Positions 28,404 through 37,225 of a DNA stretch of 64,000 nucleotides are shown piece by piece. Every line of letters starts with the position of its first letter. Within the stretch, counting starts at the first letter, position 1. The notes under the pieces were generated by a model. It was given only the letters and a program-made list of their open reading frames with translations. It had not been told where the DNA came from and ran no database searches. This DNA comes from Butyrivibrio sp. CAG:318 (GTDB lineage: Bacteria; Bacillota; Clostridia; Lachnospirales; Lachnospiraceae). The stretch spans positions 3,206 to 67,205 of the forward strand of contig FR889258.1 in assembly GCA_000431815.1 (NCBI GenBank), given 5' to 3'. Made by a program: the position numbers and the translations under genes.

Positions 28404-31400
28404 CTAGAGCGGTTTAAATAATTGCGGTATGATACATTCATTCACCGCATATGTGTGAATGAGTTTCTTTAGTGTCTCATTATCATGTTCCTTACGGCTT
28501 GCTATTATATCATTAATAGCTTCATACCTGCCTTTGGAACTGTACGGATTAATTCCGTTGTTGACAATACGTGCTGTTTCTGTATTGCTTTCTCCGTCTT
28601 CTTTCTCTTCGGATATATAATAATTTATGCTTTCTCCGTTAAAGAGGACAAAACTCTTAACAAAAATTCCTTCGTACACATTATTCATCTCTTCGGAAAC
28701 GTAACTCTTATGTTTCTTGTCATCCTCATATACATAATGGATGACAACTTTATGAGAAGGGTCGGTACGATACTCAACCATTGTTTTATCTATGATGTCG
28801 CACGGAAGTTTCACAATTGTGGATAACTGCTTGTAAAACGGGAATACATACGATCTGCGCACAAGTTCCGTGAGCAGTTCCTCCGTGAGTTCCTTCTGAA
28901 ACTCGTTCAGATTCTGTATCTCCGAATAATGTTTCAGCAATGCAAGGCTGCATACTGTAGCAAGCACCTGTCCATTCTCCATTGCGGTTTCAACGGTGTC
29001 GAATACTTTTTCCGAAACATCCTCCTGTTTAACAAAATACATATATGAGAAATATGAAAGGTATGCTTCCACAATTCTTCTGTCAGGTCCTTTGGCGTAA
29101 TAATCCTCAAAAATATCATGGATAAGTTCATTATTGCTGTGTGTGAACATTATCTGTGCAATAATTCTCTCTTCAAGTTCATACGCATCAACGCCCATCT
29201 CTATCGCACTTTTCCACAGAGCCACCATCTTATCTGACGTGCCATTGTAATATCTGACAAGATATGCCGTCAGCACCTCATCATAACTGCCTGCGGCATA
29301 GCAGAGGCTGCTTATATATGCCAGATCATCCTCATAAACATAATTGGCCTCTTCTATAAGCCTTGAACACATTCTCATAAGCCTCTTCGGTGCAATATGC
29401 ATTGCCGAATGTTTCCTTACCAGTTCAAAAGCATCCTTATCATTCCCCTGGACGATATAAATCTCGGCGACTTTGACGATATCGTCCTCCGAAAGTCCGT
29501 CCATATCAACATCTGCAATAAATTTATTAAATCCGTCTTCATCATATCCGTCATAAAAATATTCGATAACCGATGAAATTATCCCTGCCCTGAACAATCT
29601 GTTTACTTCAGGCAGTTTCGACAATTCTATAAGGCTCTCCACCGCCGCAAGATTTTTCTTTTCACGGCGCAGATATTTTTCGCAGGATGACAGCCTTATG
29701 TGAACCAGTCCCGGATCCATTTCAAGGCACTTCCTGATTATCGCATCATCATCAAAAAGTCTGGTCACCGTATGGCTGATTTCGCTTCCGTATCTGTTAT
29801 AATCGGCTGCTGCAAAAAGAAGCGATGCCTGTTCAGTATACATTCTTACATATGCTTCGCCCTGTATAAGCGGATATTCTTTCTCGCTGTTACTCTCTTT
29901 GTGCCGCACTATAACACCACGCATTTTCGGATTCATGCATTTTACCCTGTATGTATAATACACTTCCGAAACAGCCTGTGCATTCTCTTCATTAACCATA
30001 TCCGGTGTAAAAATATTACGGTATATATATGCCAGATGTGTGTTCACATGTCCCATCGCAATCTGCTTACGGGCAAACAGCTGCATCTGCGGCAGATAGC
30101 TGCGGTACACCTGTATATTGTCCGACTTGTTATGTATGATATTGGCAAAAAGATATGCTTTATATCTGTAATCAAGATTATTGTTATACCCGAAATACAT
30201 AAGCAGAAGTTTCGGCATAACACTCATATCATCCTGTCTTCTTGACATAATGTAATATTCAAAAAGCTGTGTTATCTTAAGTTCATTATCAATCGCCTTG
30301 CGGTAATAATGCAGATATTTTTCTCCTACAGCTGCCATACGCACAAGTATTTTACACAATGCTTCCAGGACGACTTCATCATCTTCGTTATCTTTGTACA
30401 AAGCCTCAAGAAGCGCTATGTTACCGGAACTTGTGCTTTTGACATCGAGAAGCATCTCGGATATTACATCCTTAAGCCTATCCGATATGATTCCGTTTTT
30501 CGCGCCAAAAAGAAGTACATTGGTCTCAAATGAATTAAGCACGCGGAGAAGTTCCGGGTGTTCGTTCAATATATTGCATGCTTCGATATACATCGCAGGG
30601 CTCGTACATCCTTTATTGAACTGCTCCTTGATCCTGAGAAGCTTAAGACTCTTGTTCTGTTCAAGTTCCTCGTCCATAAAAAGAAGAACCCACAATATCC
30701 TCCAGTCTTCATTGGCCTTATAACATTCTCTTACTATCGCGGCCGCTTTTCTTGAATATGCCCTGTCCCTGTTATACAGTGTATTAATATATATAAAATA
30801 ACAGTAGAGCGGATACCCCGCCTCTGTTCTTGTGTCTATCTCATCCTTTACATTCTCAATCAGTTCCTTGGCAGCAGCATCACGATGTCCGGATATGTAT
30901 ATCTGCGCAAGTGCCAGTCTGTAAAAAGGATCGGTATCGTCTTTCTCCCTTATTGTCTCAAGTATGATCCGGGATTCCCTCATCCAGTCCGATATGTTGA
31001 TCTTATGGGTCCTGAATCTTATATACAATGTCATCAGTTCGATATCAAGCCTTCCGATACTGCGTCCGGTTTCTTTGGCTTGTCCCGATGTGTTCCTTAT
31101 GACTTTGACATTAAATACAACTCTTCTGTTAATCGTCTCGAATACTATTTCACCGTAATTAATTCCGGCATGCAGCCTGTCAGTATCTATAATGTATGCC
31201 AGTTCATACTTTCCTCCGGCAAAAAGCTCCGACTCTATGACCGTTCTGTCAAGCCTGATAAAAGGACTTGATGTATACACACTCACATCCATATGTCCCC
31301 AGGTGTCGCGCTCCACCGTAATAACGTCTTTGTAATTTGCGGTAAGATTCTTAAATTCCGCGGAATTTCCGGAGAGTGTTATATTTATTGAACTTTTCTT

Positions 31401-31958
31401 GTGGATGGAGATAAGAAATTCTTCCAATGCAACACTCGTATCCGCACTCTTTATAAGACTCTCGTATATGCATCTGAGTGCCAGGTCATTTCCAATATAT
31501 ACATCTTCAAAATCCGCATTTTCAAAAAGCTTAAGTGCTTCAAGCGGATTAGATTCCGCAAGATCCGCAAACTGTGAAAGATTCCTTACAACACCGACCG
31601 AGCTGTCATGGGAGCCTGCTTCCACCCTGAATGTATATGGTATGCTGCATTCACCGCCGTTACTGACAATATTAAAAACACCTTCTATGGAATCACCGTT
31701 AACCGCATCATCGCAATTAACCATATATTGAACAGATATATGGTTTCCGTAGAAAGTATTTTCTTTGAGTTTAACTTTATCATTATCAGTATATATGATA
31801 CCTTTGATGTCGCGACCGGACACAGATCCGAATTCAATCGTCCCGGTATGTTCCCTGTTACGATCTACGATAACATTTATTGAGCTGTCCTTAACACTGA
31901 TTATCTCAGGTTCATACTCAAACACGCCTCTGGCGTATCTGTTAATCTGGTCCTTCAT
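28404..31958 (-). CDS. Giant Ig-like plus helical-solenoid protein (DUF5717-like)
   Basis: About 1184 residues, cytoplasmic by lack of signal or membrane helices. Residues 1-290 contain two beta-sandwich segments in Ig/MSP style (IIYTDNDKVKLKENTFYGN; HMDVSVYTSSPFIRLD). From about 305 to the end the chain is an alpha-helical solenoid with TPR-like pairs (DPFYRLALAQIYISG, DKDAFELVRKHSAMH). The start at 31958 follows GGAG by 5-6 bases; an in-frame ATG 5 codons earlier has no site. It heads a tight operon with the Hsp70-like ATPase, the TPR-like and the coiled-coil membrane protein. Function unknown; a scaffold is the natural guess. Confidence 0.75.
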   Translation of the reverse strand: MKDQINRYARGVFEYEPEIISVKDSSINVIVDRNREHTGTIEFGSVSGRDIKGIIYTDNDKVKLKENTFYGNHISVQYMVNCDDAVNGDSIEGVFNIVSNGGECSIPYTFRVEAGSHDSSVGVVRNLSQFADLAESNPLEALKLFENADFEDVYIGNDLALRCIYESLIKSADTSVALEEFLISIHKKSSINITLSGNSAEFKNLTANYKDVITVERDTWGHMDVSVYTSSPFIRLDRTVIESELFAGGKYELAYIIDTDRLHAGINYGEIVFETINRRVVFNVKVIRNTSGQAKETGRSIGRLDIELMTLYIRFRTHKINISDWMRESRIILETIREKDDTDPFYRLALAQIYISGHRDAAAKELIENVKDEIDTRTEAGYPLYCYFIYINTLYNRDRAYSRKAAAIVRECYKANEDWRILWVLLFMDEELEQNKSLKLLRIKEQFNKGCTSPAMYIEACNILNEHPELLRVLNSFETNVLLFGAKNGIISDRLKDVISEMLLDVKSTSSGNIALLEALYKDNEDDEVVLEALCKILVRMAAVGEKYLHYYRKAIDNELKITQLFEYYIMSRRQDDMSVMPKLLLMYFGYNNNLDYRYKAYLFANIIHNKSDNIQVYRSYLPQMQLFARKQIAMGHVNTHLAYIYRNIFTPDMVNEENAQAVSEVYYTYRVKCMNPKMRGVIVRHKESNSEKEYPLIQGEAYVRMYTEQASLLFAAADYNRYGSEISHTVTRLFDDDAIIRKCLEMDPGLVHIRLSSCEKYLRREKKNLAAVESLIELSKLPEVNRLFRAGIISSVIEYFYDGYDEDGFNKFIADVDMDGLSEDDIVKVAEIYIVQGNDKDAFELVRKHSAMHIAPKRLMRMCSRLIEEANYVYEDDLAYISSLCYAAGSYDEVLTAYLVRYYNGTSDKMVALWKSAIEMGVDAYELEERIIAQIMFTHSNNELIHDIFEDYYAKGPDRRIVEAYLSYFSYMYFVKQEDVSEKVFDTVETAMENGQVLATVCSLALLKHYSEIQNLNEFQKELTEELLTELVRRSYVFPFYKQLSTIVKLPCDIIDKTMVEYRTDPSHKVVIHYVYEDDKKHKSYVSEEMNNVYEGIFVKSFVLFNGESINYYISEEKEDGESNTETARIVNNGINPYSSKGRYEAINDIIASRKEHDNETLKKLIHTYAVNECIIPQLFKPL

Positions 31959-32056
31959 TGGCTCTCCATTCAACTTAAATTAATACGAATATATTATACA
32001 CAAATCGCCGCCCGACCGCAACAATTTATTGCGCTCCGGACGGTGCCGTCTATGGT

Positions 32057-33382
32057 TCATTCAGCTTCTTTTCTGATTCTTGCCATATGCTCGTCTATTT
32101 TCCGTTCATATCCGTTGCCGCATGAATGGTAAAATGTTGTTTTGCATACTTCATCGGGCAGGTATTGCTGTTTCACATAATTATTCGGATAATCATGTGC
32201 ATATTTATAATCAACTCCACGGCCAAGCTTTGCTGCCGCCTGATAATGCGCATCCTTAAGATACGGCGGTACATTATCGGTTCCGTGTACTTTAATATAA
32301 TTAAGTGCCTCATCTATCCCCACAACCGCCGCATTGCTCTTAGGCGCTGTTGCCACATATGTACACGCATTGGCAAGAATTATCTGTGACTCCGGCATTC
32401 CGATCCTCTCGACTGCCAGAAAAGCCGATACCGCAACCTGCAAAGCCTGCGGGTCGGCGTTCCCTACATCTTCGCTGGCACAGATCACAATTCTGCGTGC
32501 TATAAACTTCGGGTCCTCCCCGGCGTATATCATTCTCGCCAGATAATATAATGCCGCATCAGGGTCAGAACCACGCATGCTTTTAATAAATGCGGATATC
32601 GTGTCGTAATGGTTATCGCCTTTCTTGTCGTATTTGATAACTTTCTTCTGTATGCATTCGGACGCAACATCAAGTGTGATATGAATATGCCCGTCATCGC
32701 CTACCGGGGTGGACATCACGCCCAGCTCAACGGCATTAAGTGCCTGCCTGGCATCGCCGTTAGCCATGTCTGCCAGAAATTCAACCGCATCATCATCGAT
32801 TACGGCATTATAGCTTCCCATGCCCTTCTCGTTATCATAAACCGCCTTGCGGATAAGACTCTCTATATCGCTTTGTTCAAGCGGTTTCAGTTCAAATACG
32901 ATTGAGCGTGAAATCAAAGCGCTGTTCACTTCAAAATAAGGATTCTCGGTAGTGGCCCCAATCAGAATAATCGTTCCGTCTTCCACAAAAGGCAGGAGAT
33001 AATCCTGCTGTCCCTTATTGAAGCGGTGTATCTCGTCCACAAAAAGAATGGTCTTACGTCCCATTCCTGCCATGCGGTCCTTCGCTTTTGCAACTACATC
33101 TTCCATGTCTTTCTTCCCGGCAACGGTAGCATTAATCTGGCAGAACTGCGCACTGGTCGTATTCGCAATAACCTTTGCAAGCGTGGTCTTGCCGGTTCCG
33201 GGAGGTCCGTAGAAAATAACCGAGCTTAATTTATCGGCTTTAATCGCTCTGTATAATAATTTATCCTTAGCAATAATATGCTTCTGTCCCACAACCTCAT
33301 CAAGTGTCTCCGGCCGCATTCTTGATGCCAGCGGCGACTCTTTCTGCATATTATTTTCTCTCATATAATCAAATAAATCCAT
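32057..33382 (-). CDS. rarA: Replication-associated recombination protein RarA/MgsA
   Basis: RarA is an AAA+ ATPase related to clamp loaders that acts at stalled replication forks. The 441 residues contain Walker A GPPGTGKTT (59-67), Walker B ILFVDEIHRFNKGQQD, sensor GATTENPYFEVN and the C-terminal tetramerisation region with ANACTYVATAPKSN and LPDEVCKTTFYHSCGNG. Length is normal. It lies 52 bp after the deacetylase gene on the same strand. Confidence 0.96.
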   Translation of the reverse strand: MDLFDYMRENNMQKESPLASRMRPETLDEVVGQKHIIAKDKLLYRAIKADKLSSVIFYGPPGTGKTTLAKVIANTTSAQFCQINATVAGKKDMEDVVAKAKDRMAGMGRKTILFVDEIHRFNKGQQDYLLPFVEDGTIILIGATTENPYFEVNSALISRSIVFELKPLEQSDIESLIRKAVYDNEKGMGSYNAVIDDDAVEFLADMANGDARQALNAVELGVMSTPVGDDGHIHITLDVASECIQKKVIKYDKKGDNHYDTISAFIKSMRGSDPDAALYYLARMIYAGEDPKFIARRIVICASEDVGNADPQALQVAVSAFLAVERIGMPESQIILANACTYVATAPKSNAAVVGIDEALNYIKVHGTDNVPPYLKDAHYQAAAKLGRGVDYKYAHDYPNNYVKQQYLPDEVCKTTFYHSCGNGYERKIDEHMARIRKEAE

Positions 33383-33434
33383 ATGTACTGTTCGCCTCCA
33401 TATGGATTTATATTATCATATTCTGTTCTTTTTG

Positions 33435-34109
33435 TCATTCAATTAATAAATCGTCAAGCGTCACGAATCTGTATCCTTGCGTCTGCAATCTGTCTATAAC
33501 CTCAAGGGCTGCCGTAACCGAAGTATCATATATATCATGGAAAAGAATAATATCCCCGTCCCTCGTCTGCTCCATTACCCTTGAAACAGATACTGAGACG
33601 TTGTCAGTGCACCAGTCCTTGGGATCCACACTCCAGAATACCGGCATCATATCTATCTTATAATACAATTCTTCATCCCATGAACCACACGGAGGTCTTA
33701 TATACTTAACCTTTTCACCTGTAATTTTCTCTATCGCCGCATTCGTCTTCGATACTTCCGTGAGTGCCGCATTTTCCGATAGTTTATCCAGTTCCACATG
33801 CGTAAATGTGTGGTTTCCTATAATGTGCCCCTCATCATGCATCCTTCGTATGATATCCTCATTGCCATCTATGTTCTCCCCCACCACAAAAAAAGCCGCC
33901 GGTACATTTTTTTCCTTAAGTCCGTCAAGCAGTTCCGGTGTCGTATTTCTTCCCGGTCCGTCATCAAATGTTATGGCCACTGTTTTTTCATAGGTGTTAT
34001 TCCCCGACACAAATTCCACCCCATCATCTTCGCCTCTCTCTGCCGCAGCTACAACCGCCATGCACATAAGTCCGGCAGTTATTACCGCCGCAAGCCTTTT
34101 AGCCCACAT
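33435..34109 (-). CDS. Secreted polysaccharide deacetylase (NodB domain)
   Basis: The 224 residues begin with a signal peptide or anchor (MWAKRLAAVITAGLMCMAVV), then a NodB domain: TFDDGPG (Asp49/Asp50), HTFTH (His100/His104, metal), RPPCGS, WSVDPKDW and LFHD (catalytic His). The family removes acetyl groups from peptidoglycan or chitin-like sugars. The ATG comes immediately after a hairpin plus T-run (34111-34160) and lacks a clear ribosome site, which is odd. Confidence 0.92.
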   Translation of the reverse strand: MWAKRLAAVITAGLMCMAVVAAAERGEDDGVEFVSGNNTYEKTVAITFDDGPGRNTTPELLDGLKEKNVPAAFFVVGENIDGNEDIIRRMHDEGHIIGNHTFTHVELDKLSENAALTEVSKTNAAIEKITGEKVKYIRPPCGSWDEELYYKIDMMPVFWSVDPKDWCTDNVSVSVSRVMEQTRDGDIILFHDIYDTSVTAALEVIDRLQTQGYRFVTLDDLLIE

Positions 34110-34110
34110 A

Positions 34111-34160
34111 CAAAAATACCCGCATACATATCAATTGCGTTCAATTAATATATATGCGGG
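34111..34160 (-). terminator. Hairpin with T-run abutting the deacetylase start
   Basis: CCCGCATA (34119-34126) and TATGCGGG (34153-34160) form an 8-bp stem with a 26-base AT-rich loop. On the minus strand it is followed by TATTTTTG and then, one base later, by the ATG of the deacetylase. It could end the upstream membrane-protein transcript or control the deacetylase. Confidence 0.55.
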
Positions 34161-34166
34161 CATATT

Positions 34167-34691
34167 TTACTTATGACGATATACGATTTCCTTGATTTCT
34201 TCTTCGTCTTCTTCGCTCAATGTATCTACTTCGATATCATCTTCGGTTATCTCCGGTGTCTCGTTTTCTTCGGTCTCAGGTGCTTCCTGCTTTGTCAGCT
34301 TATTGAATTTTGAATTCAAAATCAAATGTGATATGTAGCATATCACTCCGAATCCGCAGAACAGATAATGAAGAACTTCGCCGGTCTTGCTTATGTTGAT
34401 GATACATACATAAAATCCCATATAAGCTGCCGCATCCAGTATCGATGATATCATGTAAAGTCTGAATGCTTTATCCGATACTTCCGATATTCTTCCACTC
34501 AACACCGGTCCTATGTAATCCGCAACAGCCACCGCCGCCACTATCCATATTCCGAGTACTATCTTAAAATGCAGTGCGTCATTATTGCCAAGTATGCATT
34601 GTACGATCACATACACTACCGCAGCAATCATCATGCCATATACAATCATATCCACCGGATTTGAACCGGTCTTCTTATCATTACCAGCCAT
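34167..34691 (-). CDS. Small four-helix membrane protein, unknown
   Basis: The 174-residue protein has four predicted membrane helices (about 14-33, 41-61, 77-98, 104-123) and an acidic cytoplasmic tail rich in Glu and Thr. I do not recognise a family. It has its own near-consensus promoter (34727-34755) and AAAGGA 6 bases before the ATG. The hairpin at 34111-34160 may end its transcript. Confidence 0.75.
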   Translation of the reverse strand: MAGNDKKTGSNPVDMIVYGMMIAAVVYVIVQCILGNNDALHFKIVLGIWIVAAVAVADYIGPVLSGRISEVSDKAFRLYMISSILDAAAYMGFYVCIINISKTGEVLHYLFCGFGVICYISHLILNSKFNKLTKQEAPETEENETPEITEDDIEVDTLSEEDEEEIKEIVYRHK

Positions 34692-34726
34692 ACTATTCCT
34701 TTCTGCTCCCAGGTCATCAGATACCT

Positions 34727-34755
34727 ATTTTACAACAGGCGGGAAGATTTTTCAA
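34727..34755 (-). promoter_or_regulatory. Promoter of the small membrane protein gene
   Basis: Minus-strand TTGAAA (34750-34755), 17-bp spacer, TAAAAT (34727-34732). The spacer also holds the right arm of a GCGGGAA/TTCCCGC hairpin that could end the permease transcript. Confidence 0.65.
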
Positions 34756-34779
34756 TATGGGGCCGGATTTTCCCGCGCG

Positions 34780-35907
34780 CTATATTGCAGAAATCCCTAT
34801 CATTACCGCGAGAAATACCAGATTCGATATTGTGAAGATTGCGAGATATTTTCCACAGCTTCTGCCGGTTCCCGCCACATATCTGAAACTTATAAGGCTT
34901 GCCATGGAAGCAATCAGTGTGCCGAGGCCTCCGATGTTGGTTCCCACTATCAATCCCTGTATATTGTCCGTAAATCCGGACAGGAGAATTGCCGCCGGAA
35001 CATTGCTCATAATCTGGCTTGCTGCTGCGGATACCATTATTTCACGGCCAATCACGATATTCTGCATCCATTCATTGAAAGCACCGATGCGTCCGATATT
35101 GCCGATAAATATAAAAAGTGCCGCGAAAGTTCCGAGGAGTGAATAATCTATTCCGGTGAAATTTTTCCTGTCAAATATTGCCATGCAGATGACAACAAGC
35201 GCAAACGGCAGAGCATAATGAATCACACGCATGACTGCAAGAAGACTTACGATAAAAAGAGCGGCATACATAATGACTGCCCGCGGTTTTACAGGTGGTC
35301 TGTCTCCCGGCATTGCATCGGATGATGCTTTATAACGGCGATTACGGAATGCAATTATTGCAATCCATATCGCAAGCATTATAAATGCTGCAGCGGAATA
35401 GGGAAACATTAATTTAACGATATCCCATGTACCCATTCCGGATATACCGGAGAGGTAAAGGTTCTGGGGATTGCCTATCGGAGTTAACATACTTCCGAGA
35501 TTCGCCGCAATTGTCTGCATCACCACTATTGTCAGTGTTACGGACTCTTTTATGCGGTCTTTCATACTATCTGCGATTATCAGTGTAAAAGGCACGAAGG
35601 TTATCAATGCCACATCATTGGTTATGAACATCGAGCTGATGAAACATATTCCGACCAGAACGACTGCTATTCCTCCGATACCATGGACTTTTGACAGGAG
35701 TGTCCGTGCTACCCGGTCAAATATTCCCATTGAGCGGAATCCGGACACAACAGCCATAAGGCAGAACAGGATTGCCAGGGTTCTGAAATCAATATAACCC
35801 GCATACCCGCTGTCCGGTCTGACTATAAACATCGAAATCACGGCTGCAAGTATTGAAATACACAGAACGGATTCCTTCTTTACAAAAGATACAATCTTAC
35901 CCATCAT
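34780..35907 (-). CDS. Anion permease of the ArsB/CitM (ion transporter) superfamily
   Basis: The 375 residues contain about 10-11 membrane helices. Family hallmarks are FITNDVALITFVPFT, LTPIGNPQNLYL and SNVPAAILLSGFTDN, the two re-entrant hairpin motifs of sodium- or proton-coupled di/tricarboxylate and arsenite carriers. Substrate cannot be told from sequence. It starts by TAATG overlap with a 71-residue gene and is in an operon with a WYL regulator, which probably controls it in response to a ligand. Confidence 0.88.
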   Translation of the reverse strand: MMGKIVSFVKKESVLCISILAAVISMFIVRPDSGYAGYIDFRTLAILFCLMAVVSGFRSMGIFDRVARTLLSKVHGIGGIAVVLVGICFISSMFITNDVALITFVPFTLIIADSMKDRIKESVTLTIVVMQTIAANLGSMLTPIGNPQNLYLSGISGMGTWDIVKLMFPYSAAAFIMLAIWIAIIAFRNRRYKASSDAMPGDRPPVKPRAVIMYAALFIVSLLAVMRVIHYALPFALVVICMAIFDRKNFTGIDYSLLGTFAALFIFIGNIGRIGAFNEWMQNIVIGREIMVSAAASQIMSNVPAAILLSGFTDNIQGLIVGTNIGGLGTLIASMASLISFRYVAGTGRSCGKYLAIFTISNLVFLAVMIGISAI

Positions 35908-36122
35908 TATACCTCTTTGACAATATGCCTGCCTTCAATGCATACCGTATCGCCTTCATTGATGTCATTATCGTACAGATAATCGTCAGGCACCCACATG
36001 ATCCGCTCCCCGGTATCAGTAGAAAAAAGCGTTACCATGTCCTTGCGGACAGCACCTTCCGGCAGTCCTTCACATCCATAGTCCGGCTCATCTATTTTTA
36101 TGACTTTGTATCTGTCCATCAA
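35907..36122 (-). CDS. 71-residue protein, unknown
   Basis: A small soluble protein with a beta-rich sequence (KVIKIDEPDYG, VTLFSTDTGERIMWVPDDYL, VCIEGRHIV). Its start overlaps the WYL regulator stop (ATGA) and its stop overlaps the permease start (TAATG), so coupling on both sides argues that it is translated. No family recognised; possibly an accessory of the regulator or permease. Confidence 0.75.
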   Translation of the reverse strand: MMDRYKVIKIDEPDYGCEGLPEGAVRKDMVTLFSTDTGERIMWVPDDYLYDNDINEGDTVCIEGRHIVKEV

Positions 36123-37105
36123 TATGCCTCCCGTATTCTGTTGCCGATATCCCGCATACGCTTAGTAACACTCTCAGGGCCGATAATCTTTGCACCATTT
36201 CCAAGCCCTATGACCCAGCCCAGGAACTGGTCGCTCACAGCCACACTGACACTGACGATAAAATGTTCATCATCCGAAGCTCTCATATGTACATCTTTGC
36301 CGAAACGGTCAATCATAACGCCCGCAAGCGGATTGATGCACTCTATCTGCACAATTTCTTCTTCTCCGTCAAACATGGCAAAATGCTTTCTCGCATATTC
36401 CGCCATATCAATTCCGTTATATTGTTCTTTTCCTTCCCTGCGCTCATCTATTTTGCTTATGTTACGGATTTTGTCGACACGGAAGTGTTTGATTCTACCG
36501 GCTGCGGAGTCATATCCTATGAGATAATAGTTTTCATCATCCCATGAAAGCCCCCACGGAGATACCTTGTAATATGCCCCGTTGTGCTTTAGTTCCTGCT
36601 CTTTTTTAACATTCCATTGAAAATATTGGAATCTGACCTGATTATTGCCGGCAATCGCCTCATGGATTGCGTCGACCGCATAATAAATGCTCTCATTCAT
36701 GGTTTTGATGCGGCCGTGAACATATACCTGTCTGCGGAGCTTGACCGCCTCATACATGCTTGTGAGTTTCTCCAGTTTACCGATAAGTTCCTCTGACTTC
36801 TTCTGCGTTATGAATTTGGAAGACTGGACAGCGTCAACAAGAAGTTTAAGCTCCGGCACCTCAAACTCGCGGCTTCCAATGGAATAATACACATTACGGT
36901 CGTGCTGTGTTTTGTTTATATCTATTCCGTATACCCCGAGTGTCTCGAAATCGTCATACAGGCTCTTGCGCTCGGCCGTGACACCGTATGCAGCAAGTGC
37001 GTTTATTATCTCCTGCATCGTGATTCCGTGATCGTCATCTGTTTTCTCCTGAAAAATTCTGATAAGATACAGAAGCTTTAACTTTTGATTTGCTCCTTTT
37101 GCCAT
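36119..37105 (-). CDS. WYL-domain transcriptional regulator (YafY type)
   Basis: The 328 residues have an N-terminal winged helix (about 8-65, LLYLIRIFQEKTDDDHGITM, recognition helix AERKSLYDDFETL), a WYL domain (about 140-225, YYKVSPWGLSWDDENYYLIG) and a C-terminal WCX extension. WYL regulators bind small molecules or nucleic acids. It leads an operon with the 71-residue gene and the permease. GGGAGG lies 6 bases before the ATG and TATAAT near 37125 is a plausible -10. Confidence 0.93.
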   Translation of the reverse strand: MAKGANQKLKLLYLIRIFQEKTDDDHGITMQEIINALAAYGVTAERKSLYDDFETLGVYGIDINKTQHDRNVYYSIGSREFEVPELKLLVDAVQSSKFITQKKSEELIGKLEKLTSMYEAVKLRRQVYVHGRIKTMNESIYYAVDAIHEAIAGNNQVRFQYFQWNVKKEQELKHNGAYYKVSPWGLSWDDENYYLIGYDSAAGRIKHFRVDKIRNISKIDERREGKEQYNGIDMAEYARKHFAMFDGEEEIVQIECINPLAGVMIDRFGKDVHMRASDDEHFIVSVSVAVSDQFLGWVIGLGNGAKIIGPESVTKRMRDIGNRIREAY

Positions 37106-37151
37106 AGTCCGCCTCCCGGATAGATTATATCCAATATATTACCATATTTAT

Positions 37152-37196
37152 TACAAAAAAACTATCCGGAAGATTCTTGTTTTTCCGGATAGTTTT
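37152..37196 (-). terminator. Terminator of eno
   Basis: AACTATCCGGAA (37160-37171) pairs perfectly with TTCCGGATAGTT (37183-37194), 12 bp. On the minus strand the stem is followed by TTTTTTTG, a strong U-tract, 30 bp past the enolase stop. Confidence 0.9.
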
Positions 37197-37225
37197 CCTA
37201 TTCTGCTATGTAATTTATGATAATG

